A stretch of 22,336 nt of DNA from NCBI GenBank assembly GCA_019307665.1, contig JAFDJC010000109.1, forward strand, positions 1-22,336, read 5' to 3'. This document shows, one piece after another, positions 1 to 6,919 of this stretch. The notes below the pieces were generated by a model. That model was given only the letters and a program-made list of their open reading frames with translations, did not search any database and was not told where the DNA came from. The translations under genes and the position numbers were made by a program. The DNA is from Deltaproteobacteria bacterium. Its GTDB lineage: Bacteria > Desulfobacterota > Desulfobacteria > Desulfobacterales > SURF-7. Position 1 is the stretch's first letter, and each line of letters starts with the position of its first letter.

Positions 1-658
1 TAGCCCGGGGCAGGTTGTGCTTTATGACAGCCCGTCCCAATCTTTTGATATAATTTTTTAATAGTGCTTTTTTTTCCCCTCGAAAGTAACCGGCTTTGTC
101 AAAGTCAATAATATGTATTTGGTGATTTTTATCAACGAGAACATTACCGGGATGCAGGTCCCTGTGATATATCCGATTGTCAATAAGGATTAAAATTTGA
201 AGGGCAAGCTTTTTCACTGCACTCATTGCCGATTCAATATCCATCATGCTGAGTTGTGCGAGTGACAGTTGATTTTCAATTTCCCGTGTCACCAGCCACG
301 CTGAATAAAAGGCAATTCCCCTGAATGCAAAACAAATCGGTTCAGGTACACTGATGCCGAAACCCCTTGCTCTTTCCATCTGCTCGTATTCCATTTTGGA
401 TCGCGGTTTGCCCAATTTTAAATAGAAGTGCTTTATAAAGTGACCGAAAAGGCCGCCTCTCATATAGTGTTTAATAACTACAGGCCCTATCCCGTCAAGT
501 TGGATGCGTGTTACGGAAGCCCTGCCTTCAAGGCCTGAATCGACATTAATTTTTGAGCAAGTAAAATTTTTGATGAGTTTTTCATACTGTTTAGCAGTAA
601 GGCTCAAGGTAGAGCCGACGTTGAATGAGTTGTATGTCCGACAGGTGATATGTTTCAT
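1..658 (-). CDS. kdkA: Kdo kinase / LPS core kinase (KdkA-like), 3' end cut by window edge
   Basis: The minus strand reads open from an ATG at 658 to the window edge, giving 219 residues without a stop. Protein-kinase-like landmarks are visible: a glycine-containing loop near residues 42-50, an Ile-Lys (K63) in the position of the ATP-binding lysine, the catalytic loop HRDLHPGN at 165-172, and IIDFDKA at 183-189 replacing the usual DFG. This short kinase form is typical of 3-deoxy-D-manno-octulosonic acid kinase, which phosphorylates the inner-core Kdo at the cytoplasmic face of the inner membrane. KdkA proteins are about 240 residues, so only the last turns should be missing. The start codon overlaps the stop of the upstream heptosyltransferase gene (ATGA), indicating an operon with translational coupling. 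Another sugar kinase of the same superfamily (WaaP/RfaP type) is the main alternative. Confidence 0.85.
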   Translation of the reverse strand, partial: MKHITCRTYNSFNVGSTLSLTAKQYEKLIKNFTCSKINVDSGLEGRASVTRIQLDGIGPVVIKHYMRGGLFGHFIKHFYLKLGKPRSKMEYEQMERARGFGISVPEPICFAFRGIAFYSAWLVTREIENQLSLAQLSMMDIESAMSAVKKLALQILILIDNRIYHRDLHPGNVLVDKNHQIHIIDFDKAGYFRGEKKALLKNYIKRLGRAVIKHNLPRA

Positions 659-1665
659 TGTATTTTCAGAAGTTCCTTAATGGCATCTATTACCTTATCC
701 GGCGAAAGATCTTTCATACATGCCTCTGTACCGGTTGGGCAGACATTTGAACCATGGGGACGGCATGGTTTGCAGTCAAGATCGGTTCTTTCAACTACCA
801 TCGACCTGTTTTTCCAGGGACCGTAACCAAATTCCGGGGAGGTCGCGCAAAATATTGCTACAGTGGGCACTTTAAATGCCGAACTCATATGGAGTGACAT
901 GCTGTCATTGCAAACCGAGAGTTTGGCATTCTTCATGACATACATAGACTCAGAAATACTGGTTTCGCCGGACAGATCTACAATATCAAGTCCCTTGGCA
1001 ACAGATTCACCTACGTCCTTGTCGGATAGCGCACCAAGAAGGACAACCGGTATTCCCATGTTTATCAGGAAATGTGCAATTGATCGGTATCCCTGCCAGT
1101 GCCACATCTTGGTTTTCCAAACACTTCCCGGTACGAGTACGGCATACTCCCCTGCTTCCGGCATACGCTCTTTTATATTTTGACTTATTTCTTCTTTGGC
1201 CGGAGCAAACAATCGCATTTCAGTGTCAAATGATTCGACAGGCGATTCATTGGAAAGGATTGACAGGTTGCGAATAACATCATGTTCTTCTAAATCCCGT
1301 TTTCTTTTTTCATGGTATACAAAAGAAAGACTCGCATCCTCGCACCCTGTTCGTTTGGGGATTCCGGTAAGCCGTACCAGTAAAGATGTTCTAAAAGAAC
1401 GATGAAGTGAATAGACTTTCGCAAATTGCATTTTTCTTATCTTTCGGCTCATCCTGATAAGTCCCGGAAGACCTGAGTCTTTACCCCGCTTATCATAACT
1501 GATCACCCCGGAAAGCAAAGGATCTCGTTTTACCAGGGAGGACGATAAAGGTGTTGTCATCATCCATATCCGGGCTTTTGGATAGAGCTTGTTAAGGCCG
1601 CTTATCACGGGTGTAGAAAGGATTGTGTCTCCTAAAAAACTTGTCTGAACAAGAAGTATATTCAT
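655..1665 (-). CDS. waaF: ADP-heptose:LPS heptosyltransferase II (GT9)
   Basis: The 336-residue protein has the GT9 layout of WaaF/RfaF, which adds L-glycero-D-manno-heptose to the LPS inner core in the cytoplasm. The N-terminus (MNILLVQTSFLGDTILSTP) matches the family's acceptor-side start with the conserved G-D. The C-terminal ADP-heptose domain holds LVPGSVWKTKMW (about residues 177-188), the NDSMSLHMSSAF segment (about 254-265) and FGYGPW near 280. A cysteine cluster near the end (C-K-P-C, later C-P and C-M) is common in WaaF-like proteins of this phylum. The start ATG at 1665 has GGAA seven bases upstream. It is followed directly by the Kdo kinase-like gene with an ATGA overlap. It could be a different heptosyltransferase of GT9 (WaaC or WaaQ type), but WaaF fits best. 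Confidence 0.88.
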   Translation of the reverse strand: MNILLVQTSFLGDTILSTPVISGLNKLYPKARIWMMTTPLSSSLVKRDPLLSGVISYDKRGKDSGLPGLIRMSRKIRKMQFAKVYSLHRSFRTSLLVRLTGIPKRTGCEDASLSFVYHEKRKRDLEEHDVIRNLSILSNESPVESFDTEMRLFAPAKEEISQNIKERMPEAGEYAVLVPGSVWKTKMWHWQGYRSIAHFLINMGIPVVLLGALSDKDVGESVAKGLDIVDLSGETSISESMYVMKNAKLSVCNDSMSLHMSSAFKVPTVAIFCATSPEFGYGPWKNRSMVVERTDLDCKPCRPHGSNVCPTGTEACMKDLSPDKVIDAIKELLKIQ

Positions 1666-1721
1666 TTCTGGTTTCCAAAAAAAAAGGCTGCGCTTTTCTT
1701 AAAACTAGAACCACAAATAAT

Positions 1722-2465
1722 TTAAAAATCGTACTTGATCCCTGCTCCTATAAAGTTTGAACCCCCACTAACCCCATTCATAGTACCAAACATTCCTGAC
1801 CTGTGATGAACTCTTAATATGGCATGCCATTCAGAAAGTTGTGGAAGAGCAAAAGTTATTTCAAATAACAGATAATTTAAAAACTTGGACGAATTATAAT
1901 CAAGTCCGTGATTTATTGCATGCTGATTAATTTCTACCGGAGGTTCTTTGGTGGCATAAGACAATCCTTCCCCAAATGCAAAACTTGTTATTAAATATCG
2001 GTTCCATGGAAATTTCAGCCACCTTAATATTAAAAGCACATTGTATTCCTCATGTGTGCTATAACCTGAATTCTGTTTTTCATAAGACTGGCCTTCTGCC
2101 CAGTCCCACCCCGGGTCACCGCAGGCAGAGCATGAGCATGAAAACCTTTCAAAGCCCCAGTGTTTCACAAACTGACCTTCTGCTTCAAGGCTTAGACTGT
2201 TCTTGTACCTCCACAATTCCTTTCCTACTGCCAAAGCTAGAAGTCGTGAGTCGACCAATTCGGCGCCACCTTCTCGAATAATTTCAAGCAAATAAGTCTC
2301 TTCGCTTGAAGCATGGGCTCCATAAACACTTACAAACCAGCCCTTTTCTGAAACCGCCAGAACATCATGAGCCATGAAAAAAACTAAAATAAAAAAACTT
2401 AATAATATTGATTTAATGCAACATATTAGTGCGTCATGTGAAATTTTCCGAAATGATGTATTCAG
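1722..2465 (-). CDS. PagL-like lipid A 3-O-deacylase / acyloxyacyl hydrolase, CTG start proposed
   Basis: An ATG start at 2375 gives 217 residues and no signal peptide. The frame stays open for 31 more codons upstream, and those codons encode a basic n-region (R-K) followed by a hydrophobic stretch ending in a plausible cleavage site (VLA-VS). A CTG at 2465 lies seven bases after a strong AGGAG (2473-2477), giving 247 residues; no in-frame ATG or GTG lies in the extension. The mature part alternates hydrophobic and polar residues like an outer-membrane beta barrel and ends in an aromatic (YDF). The segment VHHRSGMFG plus GGSNFIGAGIKY near the C-terminus matches the PagL/acyloxyacyl hydrolase family, with H-x-S (H221, S223) in the place of the catalytic His/Ser. 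Such enzymes remove an acyl chain from lipid A, which fits the LPS neighbours. A cysteine-rich loop (C-S-C-S-A-C) is unusual. The family call is good; activity is inferred. Confidence 0.72.
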   Translation of the reverse strand: MNTSFRKISHDALICCIKSILLSFFILVFFMAHDVLAVSEKGWFVSVYGAHASSEETYLLEIIREGGAELVDSRLLALAVGKELWRYKNSLSLEAEGQFVKHWGFERFSCSCSACGDPGWDWAEGQSYEKQNSGYSTHEEYNVLLILRWLKFPWNRYLITSFAFGEGLSYATKEPPVEINQHAINHGLDYNSSKFLNYLLFEITFALPQLSEWHAILRVHHRSGMFGTMNGVSGGSNFIGAGIKYDF

Positions 2466-2472
2466 TAACTAT

Positions 2473-2477
2473 CTCCT
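2473..2477 (-). promoter_or_regulatory. Ribosome binding site that supports a CTG start
   Basis: The minus strand reads AAAGGAGAT followed, seven bases after GGAG, by CTG at 2465-2463. This is the only strong Shine-Dalgarno sequence upstream of the PagL-like gene. It is about 95 bases from the first in-frame ATG (2375), too far to serve it. The frame between the two is open and encodes a signal peptide, so the site decides the start. A start at ATT (2417) is possible but has no ribosome binding site. Confidence 0.6.
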
Positions 2478-2545
2478 TTACTTAATCGAGGTAAACTCAC
2501 AGCCATGCTGTAGGACAATAACTGTTTGACGTTTATGGAAATATA

Positions 2546-2599
2546 ATAAAGCTTCTCCAAAAGTGAACCGCTCAAAGTACACAAGAGGAGAAGCTTTAT
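2546..2599 (+). repeat. 13-bp perfect inverted repeat enclosing the RBS of the IS200-like remnant
   Basis: Arms at 2546-2558 and 2587-2599 are perfect reverse complements of each other (ATAAAGCTTCTCC and GGAGAAGCTTTAT), separated by 28 bases. The right arm contains the GGAG ribosome binding site and the first two bases of the remnant's ATG at 2598. The hairpin in RNA would therefore hide the translation start. IS200 itself is known to repress its transposase with a 5' UTR hairpin that sequesters the ribosome binding site, so this looks like the retained control element of the insertion sequence. Confidence 0.75.
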
Positions 2600-2720
2600 G
2601 AAAGTAAAAAAAAATAGCTTAAATCATACAAAGTGGGATTGCAAGTACCATATCGTATCGTCCAACACCAAAAATGGTCATCAATCACATCCCTTGAATC
2701 CGCTTAAAATTCTTTTGTAG
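2598..2720 (+). pseudogene. IS200/IS605-family transposase TnpA, N-terminal remnant (40 aa)
   Basis: The short frame starts at ATG 2598 with GAGGAG seven bases upstream and ends at TAG 2718-2720. Residues 8-20 read LNHTKWDCKYHIV, which matches the conserved beginning of IS200-type TnpA (usually HTKWECKYHVVF followed by PKYRRK). Similarity stops after about residue 20, and the rest of the Y1 transposase, including the HUH motif and catalytic tyrosine, is absent. The remainder is probably out of frame or unrelated. It therefore cannot encode an active transposase. It sits alone in the intergenic space between the PagL-like and porin genes; a small 6-bp stem (2729-2734 with 2739-2744) just downstream could be a relic of the right end, but this is weak. 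Confidence 0.7.
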
Positions 2721-2792
2721 CTCACTTCACTTATCGCTATAAGTTATTTTAAGGTAGTTTAAGTGCGGATATTTTAATTCTAACAAAATCTC

Positions 2793-2821
2793 TTGACAAT
2801 AAGGCGCAATAAAAGCTTAAA
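2793..2821 (+). promoter_or_regulatory. Possible promoter for the porin gene
   Basis: A perfect -35 hexamer TTGACA lies at 2793-2798. Seventeen bases later is CTTAAA (2816-2821), a poor -10. It sits 45 bases before the porin start in an AT-rich stretch after the IS remnant and is the only good -35 there. The -10 is weak, so this is a suggestion only. Confidence 0.3.
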
Positions 2822-2865
2822 CAAACTTTTGCTAACATTAGTGTTTTTTGAGAAACAGGACACAG

Positions 2866-4182
2866 ATGAATATGAGAACATCAGTAGGGCAAGATGGCAG
2901 ATATGCAAAATCTATTTTTTTGATTATATTATTTTTTTTACTTCCACAGGACATTTATGCAGAAAGAATATTTTTCGCAGGATACAAAGATGGTTTTTAT
3001 ATAAGGTCAGAGGAAGAGGGTGGTATGGAATTGCGCCTGGGAGGTGCTTTTCAGGTTGATTACCAGCTTTTCGGCGAGGATGAAAGGGCTGATAACGGTT
3101 TTGACATTCGCAGGTCCCGTCTTACTTTTCGGGGAACTCTGACCCGGTATTTCAAGTTTGGCCTTGAATACGAATTTCAGGGAAATGACACAAAACATTT
3201 GATTGATGCATACGGTGAAGCGGTCTATGGTCTTCACTCGCTAAGATTTGGTCAATTCAAAGAGCCTTTTAGTCTGGAATGGCAGACAAGAGACAAGGGT
3301 TTATATTTTGCCGAACGTTCCATGGGGTATTACCTCACTCCGGGTCGTGATATTGGGACCATGCTTAGCGGGTCATTTTTTGATCAATCTTTCTTATACG
3401 CAACAGGCATATTTAACGGCAATGGGGTGGATGGCTCGACTTTAGGAAATCAGCGCGATGACCCCGAATTCTCTACCCGTCTTGTATATGCGCCTTTTAA
3501 AAATTGGGATATAAGATTTCTAAATTCTTTTCAGATCGGTGCATCAATGACTTATTCCAAAATCGAACTCAACAACGTGAACCTGAAAGTAAAAAGCACA
3601 GGTATGGCATCGAGCCGTCGTAGTATATACGTTCTGCTTCAAAATACAAAATTCGGTGTATTGCGGGATGTTGACAGCAGAAATAGGCTTGGCCTTGAAA
3701 CAGCATGGGCCATAGGCCCTTTTGCGTTGCAGGGTGAATATATGATGCTAAGGTATAAAGATCTCGTACCATCAGGCCATAATAAAAGAGACGCTGATTT
3801 TTCTTCCTGGTATGCGAGTGTTCTATTTTGCCTTACAGGGGAAGAGCTTGTTCTTTCAAACGGTGTCATGAAACCCTTGTATCCTAAGAATTTTTTTAAT
3901 CCGGAAGAAGGCACATATGGCGCCCTCTGCCTTGCTGCACGCATAGAACATTTTTCAGGTGATGAGGACTGGATTACTGAAGGCGCTTTTGTTTCAGTAA
4001 GGGAAGCAGATGGTTTCAGTGTCGCGGCAAACTGGGTACTGTTTCCCATGCAGAGGTTTATTCTGGATTACACTTATACTGATTTTTCCGACCCGATTCG
4101 TTCAAGAGTTAAACCTGATGGAAGCATAGATTATATCAACAGAGTAAGTGTCGCGACATTAAGATTCAGCATAGATTTTTAG
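2866..4182 (+). CDS. Phosphate-selective porin O/P family outer membrane protein
   Basis: The ATG at 2866 follows AGGA by five bases and is preferred to a TTG at 2848 in the same frame; it gives 438 residues. The N-terminus has a signal peptide: a hydrophobic core IFLIILFFLLPQ and a cleavage site at IYA-ER, near residue 34. The mature protein is typical of the Porin_O_P family (OprP/OprO). Near its start it has LRLGGAFQVDYQLF and FDIRRSRLTFRGTL, then LRFGQFKEPFSLEW, then YATGIFNGNG. It ends in an aromatic (SIDF), as outer-membrane barrels do. The family makes trimeric 16-strand anion channels. The specific solute cannot be read from the sequence, and many environmental members are not phosphate-specific. 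The dihaem protein gene follows after a 43-base gap, so the two are probably one transcript. Confidence 0.85.
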   Translation: MNMRTSVGQDGRYAKSIFLIILFFLLPQDIYAERIFFAGYKDGFYIRSEEEGGMELRLGGAFQVDYQLFGEDERADNGFDIRRSRLTFRGTLTRYFKFGLEYEFQGNDTKHLIDAYGEAVYGLHSLRFGQFKEPFSLEWQTRDKGLYFAERSMGYYLTPGRDIGTMLSGSFFDQSFLYATGIFNGNGVDGSTLGNQRDDPEFSTRLVYAPFKNWDIRFLNSFQIGASMTYSKIELNNVNLKVKSTGMASSRRSIYVLLQNTKFGVLRDVDSRNRLGLETAWAIGPFALQGEYMMLRYKDLVPSGHNKRDADFSSWYASVLFCLTGEELVLSNGVMKPLYPKNFFNPEEGTYGALCLAARIEHFSGDEDWITEGAFVSVREADGFSVAANWVLFPMQRFILDYTYTDFSDPIRSRVKPDGSIDYINRVSVATLRFSIDF

Positions 4183-4225
4183 GAGTATAGATTCGAAATA
4201 AAATAAATCACAGGAGGAAAAAAGT

Positions 4226-5449
4226 ATGAAAAAAAAATTAATAGTTGTAATAACGTTAGCATCTGTTTTTTTGCTTGGCGCGGCAGCTTTCGGGGCTTAT
4301 CATCATGAAGGCGAAAGTGATGCGGCGAACTTTTTATCGGCTTATCCGGGAATGGCAGGTTCAAAACTCGACCATTGTGCATTGTGTCACTTGGGGGGCG
4401 AATATGAAAAACGAGAGGGTGTTTATGTAGAGCTTGGCAGCTGCCAATGGTGCCATTATTCATATGGGTATGATGGCAGCGGCAATATTGTTGATACCAT
4501 GAATCAATACGGCCTTGATTATTATACAAACGGAAAAAATGCTGCGGCAATTAGTGCAATTGATGAGCTTGATTCAGATGGAGACGGGTTTACAAACAAG
4601 GTCGAAATTGAAGCTAAGCGATTTCCAGGAAACATCGATGATGATCCTGATAAAGTTGAAGCACCATATCGTGTTTATACAAAATCTGAAATTGAAGCAA
4701 TGACAGCTCATACCCAGTTTCTTTTGATGAACACTTCTCGTTCAGGTGATTTTTATGCTGAGTACACCGGCGTGCCGATGGAAAACCTTCTGAGTGATGC
4801 CGGGATTCTTGATTCTGCCACAGGAATTACCGTATACGCGCCTGATGGATGGTCTAACTACCATCCCCTGGAAGAAGTAGATGATGCTGAAATATACCAT
4901 GTCAAAGGCACATATCCTGAATCTTCGTATTATAAGGCAGAGGATTCTGATGACTGGTGTGACTATAGCGCTTCGTCCTGCACGGGGCGAGGTAACGGTG
5001 ACCCCATCAATGTTGATGGAGGCCTAAAAATGATCCTTGCTTATAAACGAGAAGGGGTAGCTCTGGATAAGGGCATACTAGATGATGAAAATAGACTTGA
5101 CGGTGAAGGGCCGTTTAGAGTTGTTGTGCCTCAAAAGAACCCGGGTCCGCCGGACCAATCCAGCAAATCAGATGATCAGAATGTTACATGGCCATACACT
5201 TATGACTGGGATCATAATGCCGGATCCTGTTCACGCAGCGCAACCATAATCAAGGTAGAACCTCTGCCGGAAGGGACAACCGATATAAACATTCTGGAAG
5301 CCGGCTGGGATTATATTGATGACGATAAAATTATTGTTTATGGTGCAATAAGAGAAAGTAGCAGCACTGAAAATCCCACAGGAACTTCTTCCTCCGACAG
5401 CGAATCAGACGATGACAATGGCATTTGTTTTATCGGGTCTCTGTATTAA
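4226..5449 (+). CDS. Secreted dihaem c-type protein with EF-hand-like site and GEGP motif
   Basis: The start ATG at 4226 has AGGAGG seven bases upstream. Of 407 residues, 1-23 form a signal peptide. Two haem c sites follow, CALCH (51-55) and CQWCH (73-77), then a calcium-binding loop of the DxDxDG type (D116, D118, D120, G121, E127). The middle (about 178-300) contains TGVPMENLL, an APDGWSNYHPLEE stretch and LAYKREGVALDKG, ending in GEGPFRVVVP (GEGP 293-296). This order resembles the molybdopterin-binding fold of sulfite oxidase-like proteins, but no cofactor cysteine is evident. Extra cysteines occur at 245, 252, 335 and 401. The tail is Ser/Asp-rich and ends NGICFIGSLY, possibly a sorting or attachment signal. 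NCBI uses the name GEGP motif-containing dihaem protein for similar sequences (from memory). It probably acts in the periplasm or at the cell surface; its reaction is unknown. Confidence 0.75.
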   Translation: MKKKLIVVITLASVFLLGAAAFGAYHHEGESDAANFLSAYPGMAGSKLDHCALCHLGGEYEKREGVYVELGSCQWCHYSYGYDGSGNIVDTMNQYGLDYYTNGKNAAAISAIDELDSDGDGFTNKVEIEAKRFPGNIDDDPDKVEAPYRVYTKSEIEAMTAHTQFLLMNTSRSGDFYAEYTGVPMENLLSDAGILDSATGITVYAPDGWSNYHPLEEVDDAEIYHVKGTYPESSYYKAEDSDDWCDYSASSCTGRGNGDPINVDGGLKMILAYKREGVALDKGILDDENRLDGEGPFRVVVPQKNPGPPDQSSKSDDQNVTWPYTYDWDHNAGSCSRSATIIKVEPLPEGTTDINILEAGWDYIDDDKIIVYGAIRESSSTENPTGTSSSDSESDDDNGICFIGSLY

Positions 5450-5487
5450 AAAACTGTCCCGCATGACATATAGGCACACCAGGATTA

Positions 5488-5520
5488 AAAAGCAGGGCTG
5501 TATGGCCCTGCTTTTGATTT
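5488..5520 (+). terminator. Rho-independent terminator after the dihaem gene
   Basis: An 11-bp perfect stem (AAAAGCAGGGC at 5488-5498 with GCCCTGCTTTT at 5505-5515) closes a six-base loop and runs into a T-rich tail. It lies 38 bases after the dihaem gene stop and separates the porin-dihaem unit from the O-antigen ligase operon. Confidence 0.88.
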
Positions 5521-5656
5521 TATTCACATCATCTATTTAAAATGACCGCGCTTTAGAGTTTTATGCTGGATATTCTTGACATGAGTATACTAATTAACGC
5601 ATTGTATTTAAGTATAATAAGAAAATATGCGGCTTTACAAGTAAAGGAAATATAGG

Positions 5657-6919
5657 ATGGCAGAATCGCGATTTTTTCGTATCTTTATTTATATACTGGT
5701 CTTAATTTTTCCAGTACTTTCCAATCTTATTCCGCACACAGGAAGTGTTGTCTTGGTATTACTGACCCTCGCAGGACTTCCGTTCTGTTTTTCTTCGAAA
5801 AATCGGCCTCAAATATCAGGGAAAGAAAAAGCCGTCATGTGGGCATTTACCGTTTTTTTTGCCGTATACCTTTTTTCTTTTATTTTAAATGGTCTTTTTG
5901 GAAATCTTGAAGATCCAAGGTTAAAATATCTTGATCATAGAGTACGACTGCTGTTTATTATTCCGATCTTTTTTCTTCTTCAACGCGTCAAAATTGAACA
6001 GAAGGTATTATGGTATTCTGTTTGTGCAGGGGCTGCTGTCGCAGGTGTGTATGCCGTTATCAGCAGGTTCTGGTTGTCGCCCGGAGTACGGGTAGGCGGC
6101 TCATATCATAGTATCGCGTTCGGTGATTTAACAATCGTCATGGCATTTATGAGTCTTGCGGCCATCAATTTTTTTCGACAAAAACATAACGCGTATGCTG
6201 TTATCCCCATAGCTGTTTTTCTTTTAGGTGCCATTGCCAGCCTGCTATCCGGGTCAAAGGGTGCCTGGATCGCTTTTCCGGCTTTTGCGGTTATTATTTT
6301 TTTCTATCTGGGAAACCTGATCAGCATATGGCCGCGTGTATTGATATGCATAACTGCATGCATTGTATTATTTTCTGCTTATAATATACCGGGCACGGGG
6401 GTTGCAGAGCGTATTCAGGGAATGAAAAAGGAGTTAAGCGATTATCAGGCAGACCATCGCAGCAAAAACAGCATAGCCGAGCGCATGGAAGGATGGAAGG
6501 CGGCATGGAATATTTTCAAGCAGCATCCTTTTACTGGCGCAGGGGTGGGCAATTTTAAATCGATTGTTCTGAGGATGATTGATAAAGGAGAAAGAAGTGA
6601 TATTATCGCCAGATACAGCCAACCTCATAGCTTGTATTTTTATGTTATGGCAGAATGCGGCATCATAGGGCTTCTGGCCATATTAAGCGTTTTTATTGTT
6701 CCGCTATGGCTGATGTTTTCCTTTGCAAGGAAGAGCTACCCCCAAAGAGATATTGCGTATGCGGGTATGATACTTATCATCGGTTTTATGCATTTTGGTT
6801 TGACAGAATCGATATTTGGAAGGAATATTAACATCGGTTTTTATGTGATCATGCTGGCAGTTGTATTATCAAATTTGGGTATTCATGCAGGTAGTAAAAG
6901 GCTTGTTGAAAACCGATGA
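5657..6919 (+). CDS. waaL: O-antigen ligase / Wzy_C family membrane protein
   Basis: The 420-residue protein is almost entirely hydrophobic, with about ten to twelve membrane segments and one long periplasmic loop. That loop (about residues 265-330) carries the Wzy_C landmarks: HPFTGAGVGNF near 288-298, then QPHSLYFYVMAECGIIGL around 320-337, including the conserved His and the E-C-G-I-I-G-L turn. WaaL transfers undecaprenyl-linked O-antigen to lipid A-core on the periplasmic face; Wzy polymerases share this fold and are the alternative. The LPS core and export neighbours favour ligase. The start follows AAAGGAAATATAGG. The stop overlaps the lptF start (ATGA), so these genes are translationally coupled. 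Confidence 0.82.
   Translation: MAESRFFRIFIYILVLIFPVLSNLIPHTGSVVLVLLTLAGLPFCFSSKNRPQISGKEKAVMWAFTVFFAVYLFSFILNGLFGNLEDPRLKYLDHRVRLLFIIPIFFLLQRVKIEQKVLWYSVCAGAAVAGVYAVISRFWLSPGVRVGGSYHSIAFGDLTIVMAFMSLAAINFFRQKHNAYAVIPIAVFLLGAIASLLSGSKGAWIAFPAFAVIIFFYLGNLISIWPRVLICITACIVLFSAYNIPGTGVAERIQGMKKELSDYQADHRSKNSIAERMEGWKAAWNIFKQHPFTGAGVGNFKSIVLRMIDKGERSDIIARYSQPHSLYFYVMAECGIIGLLAILSVFIVPLWLMFSFARKSYPQRDIAYAGMILIIGFMHFGLTESIFGRNINIGFYVIMLAVVLSNLGIHAGSKRLVENR

Noticed and set aside
3639..4049. Minus-strand open frame of 136 codons in the porin gene
   Set aside because: It lies wholly inside the porin coding sequence, has no ribosome binding site and no recognisable domain.
5576..5618. Single promoter made of TTGACA at 5576 and TATAAT at 5613 before waaL
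   Set aside because: The hexamers are 31 bases apart, so they cannot belong to one promoter, and neither has a good partner at 16-18 bases. A promoter in this gap is likely but not placed.
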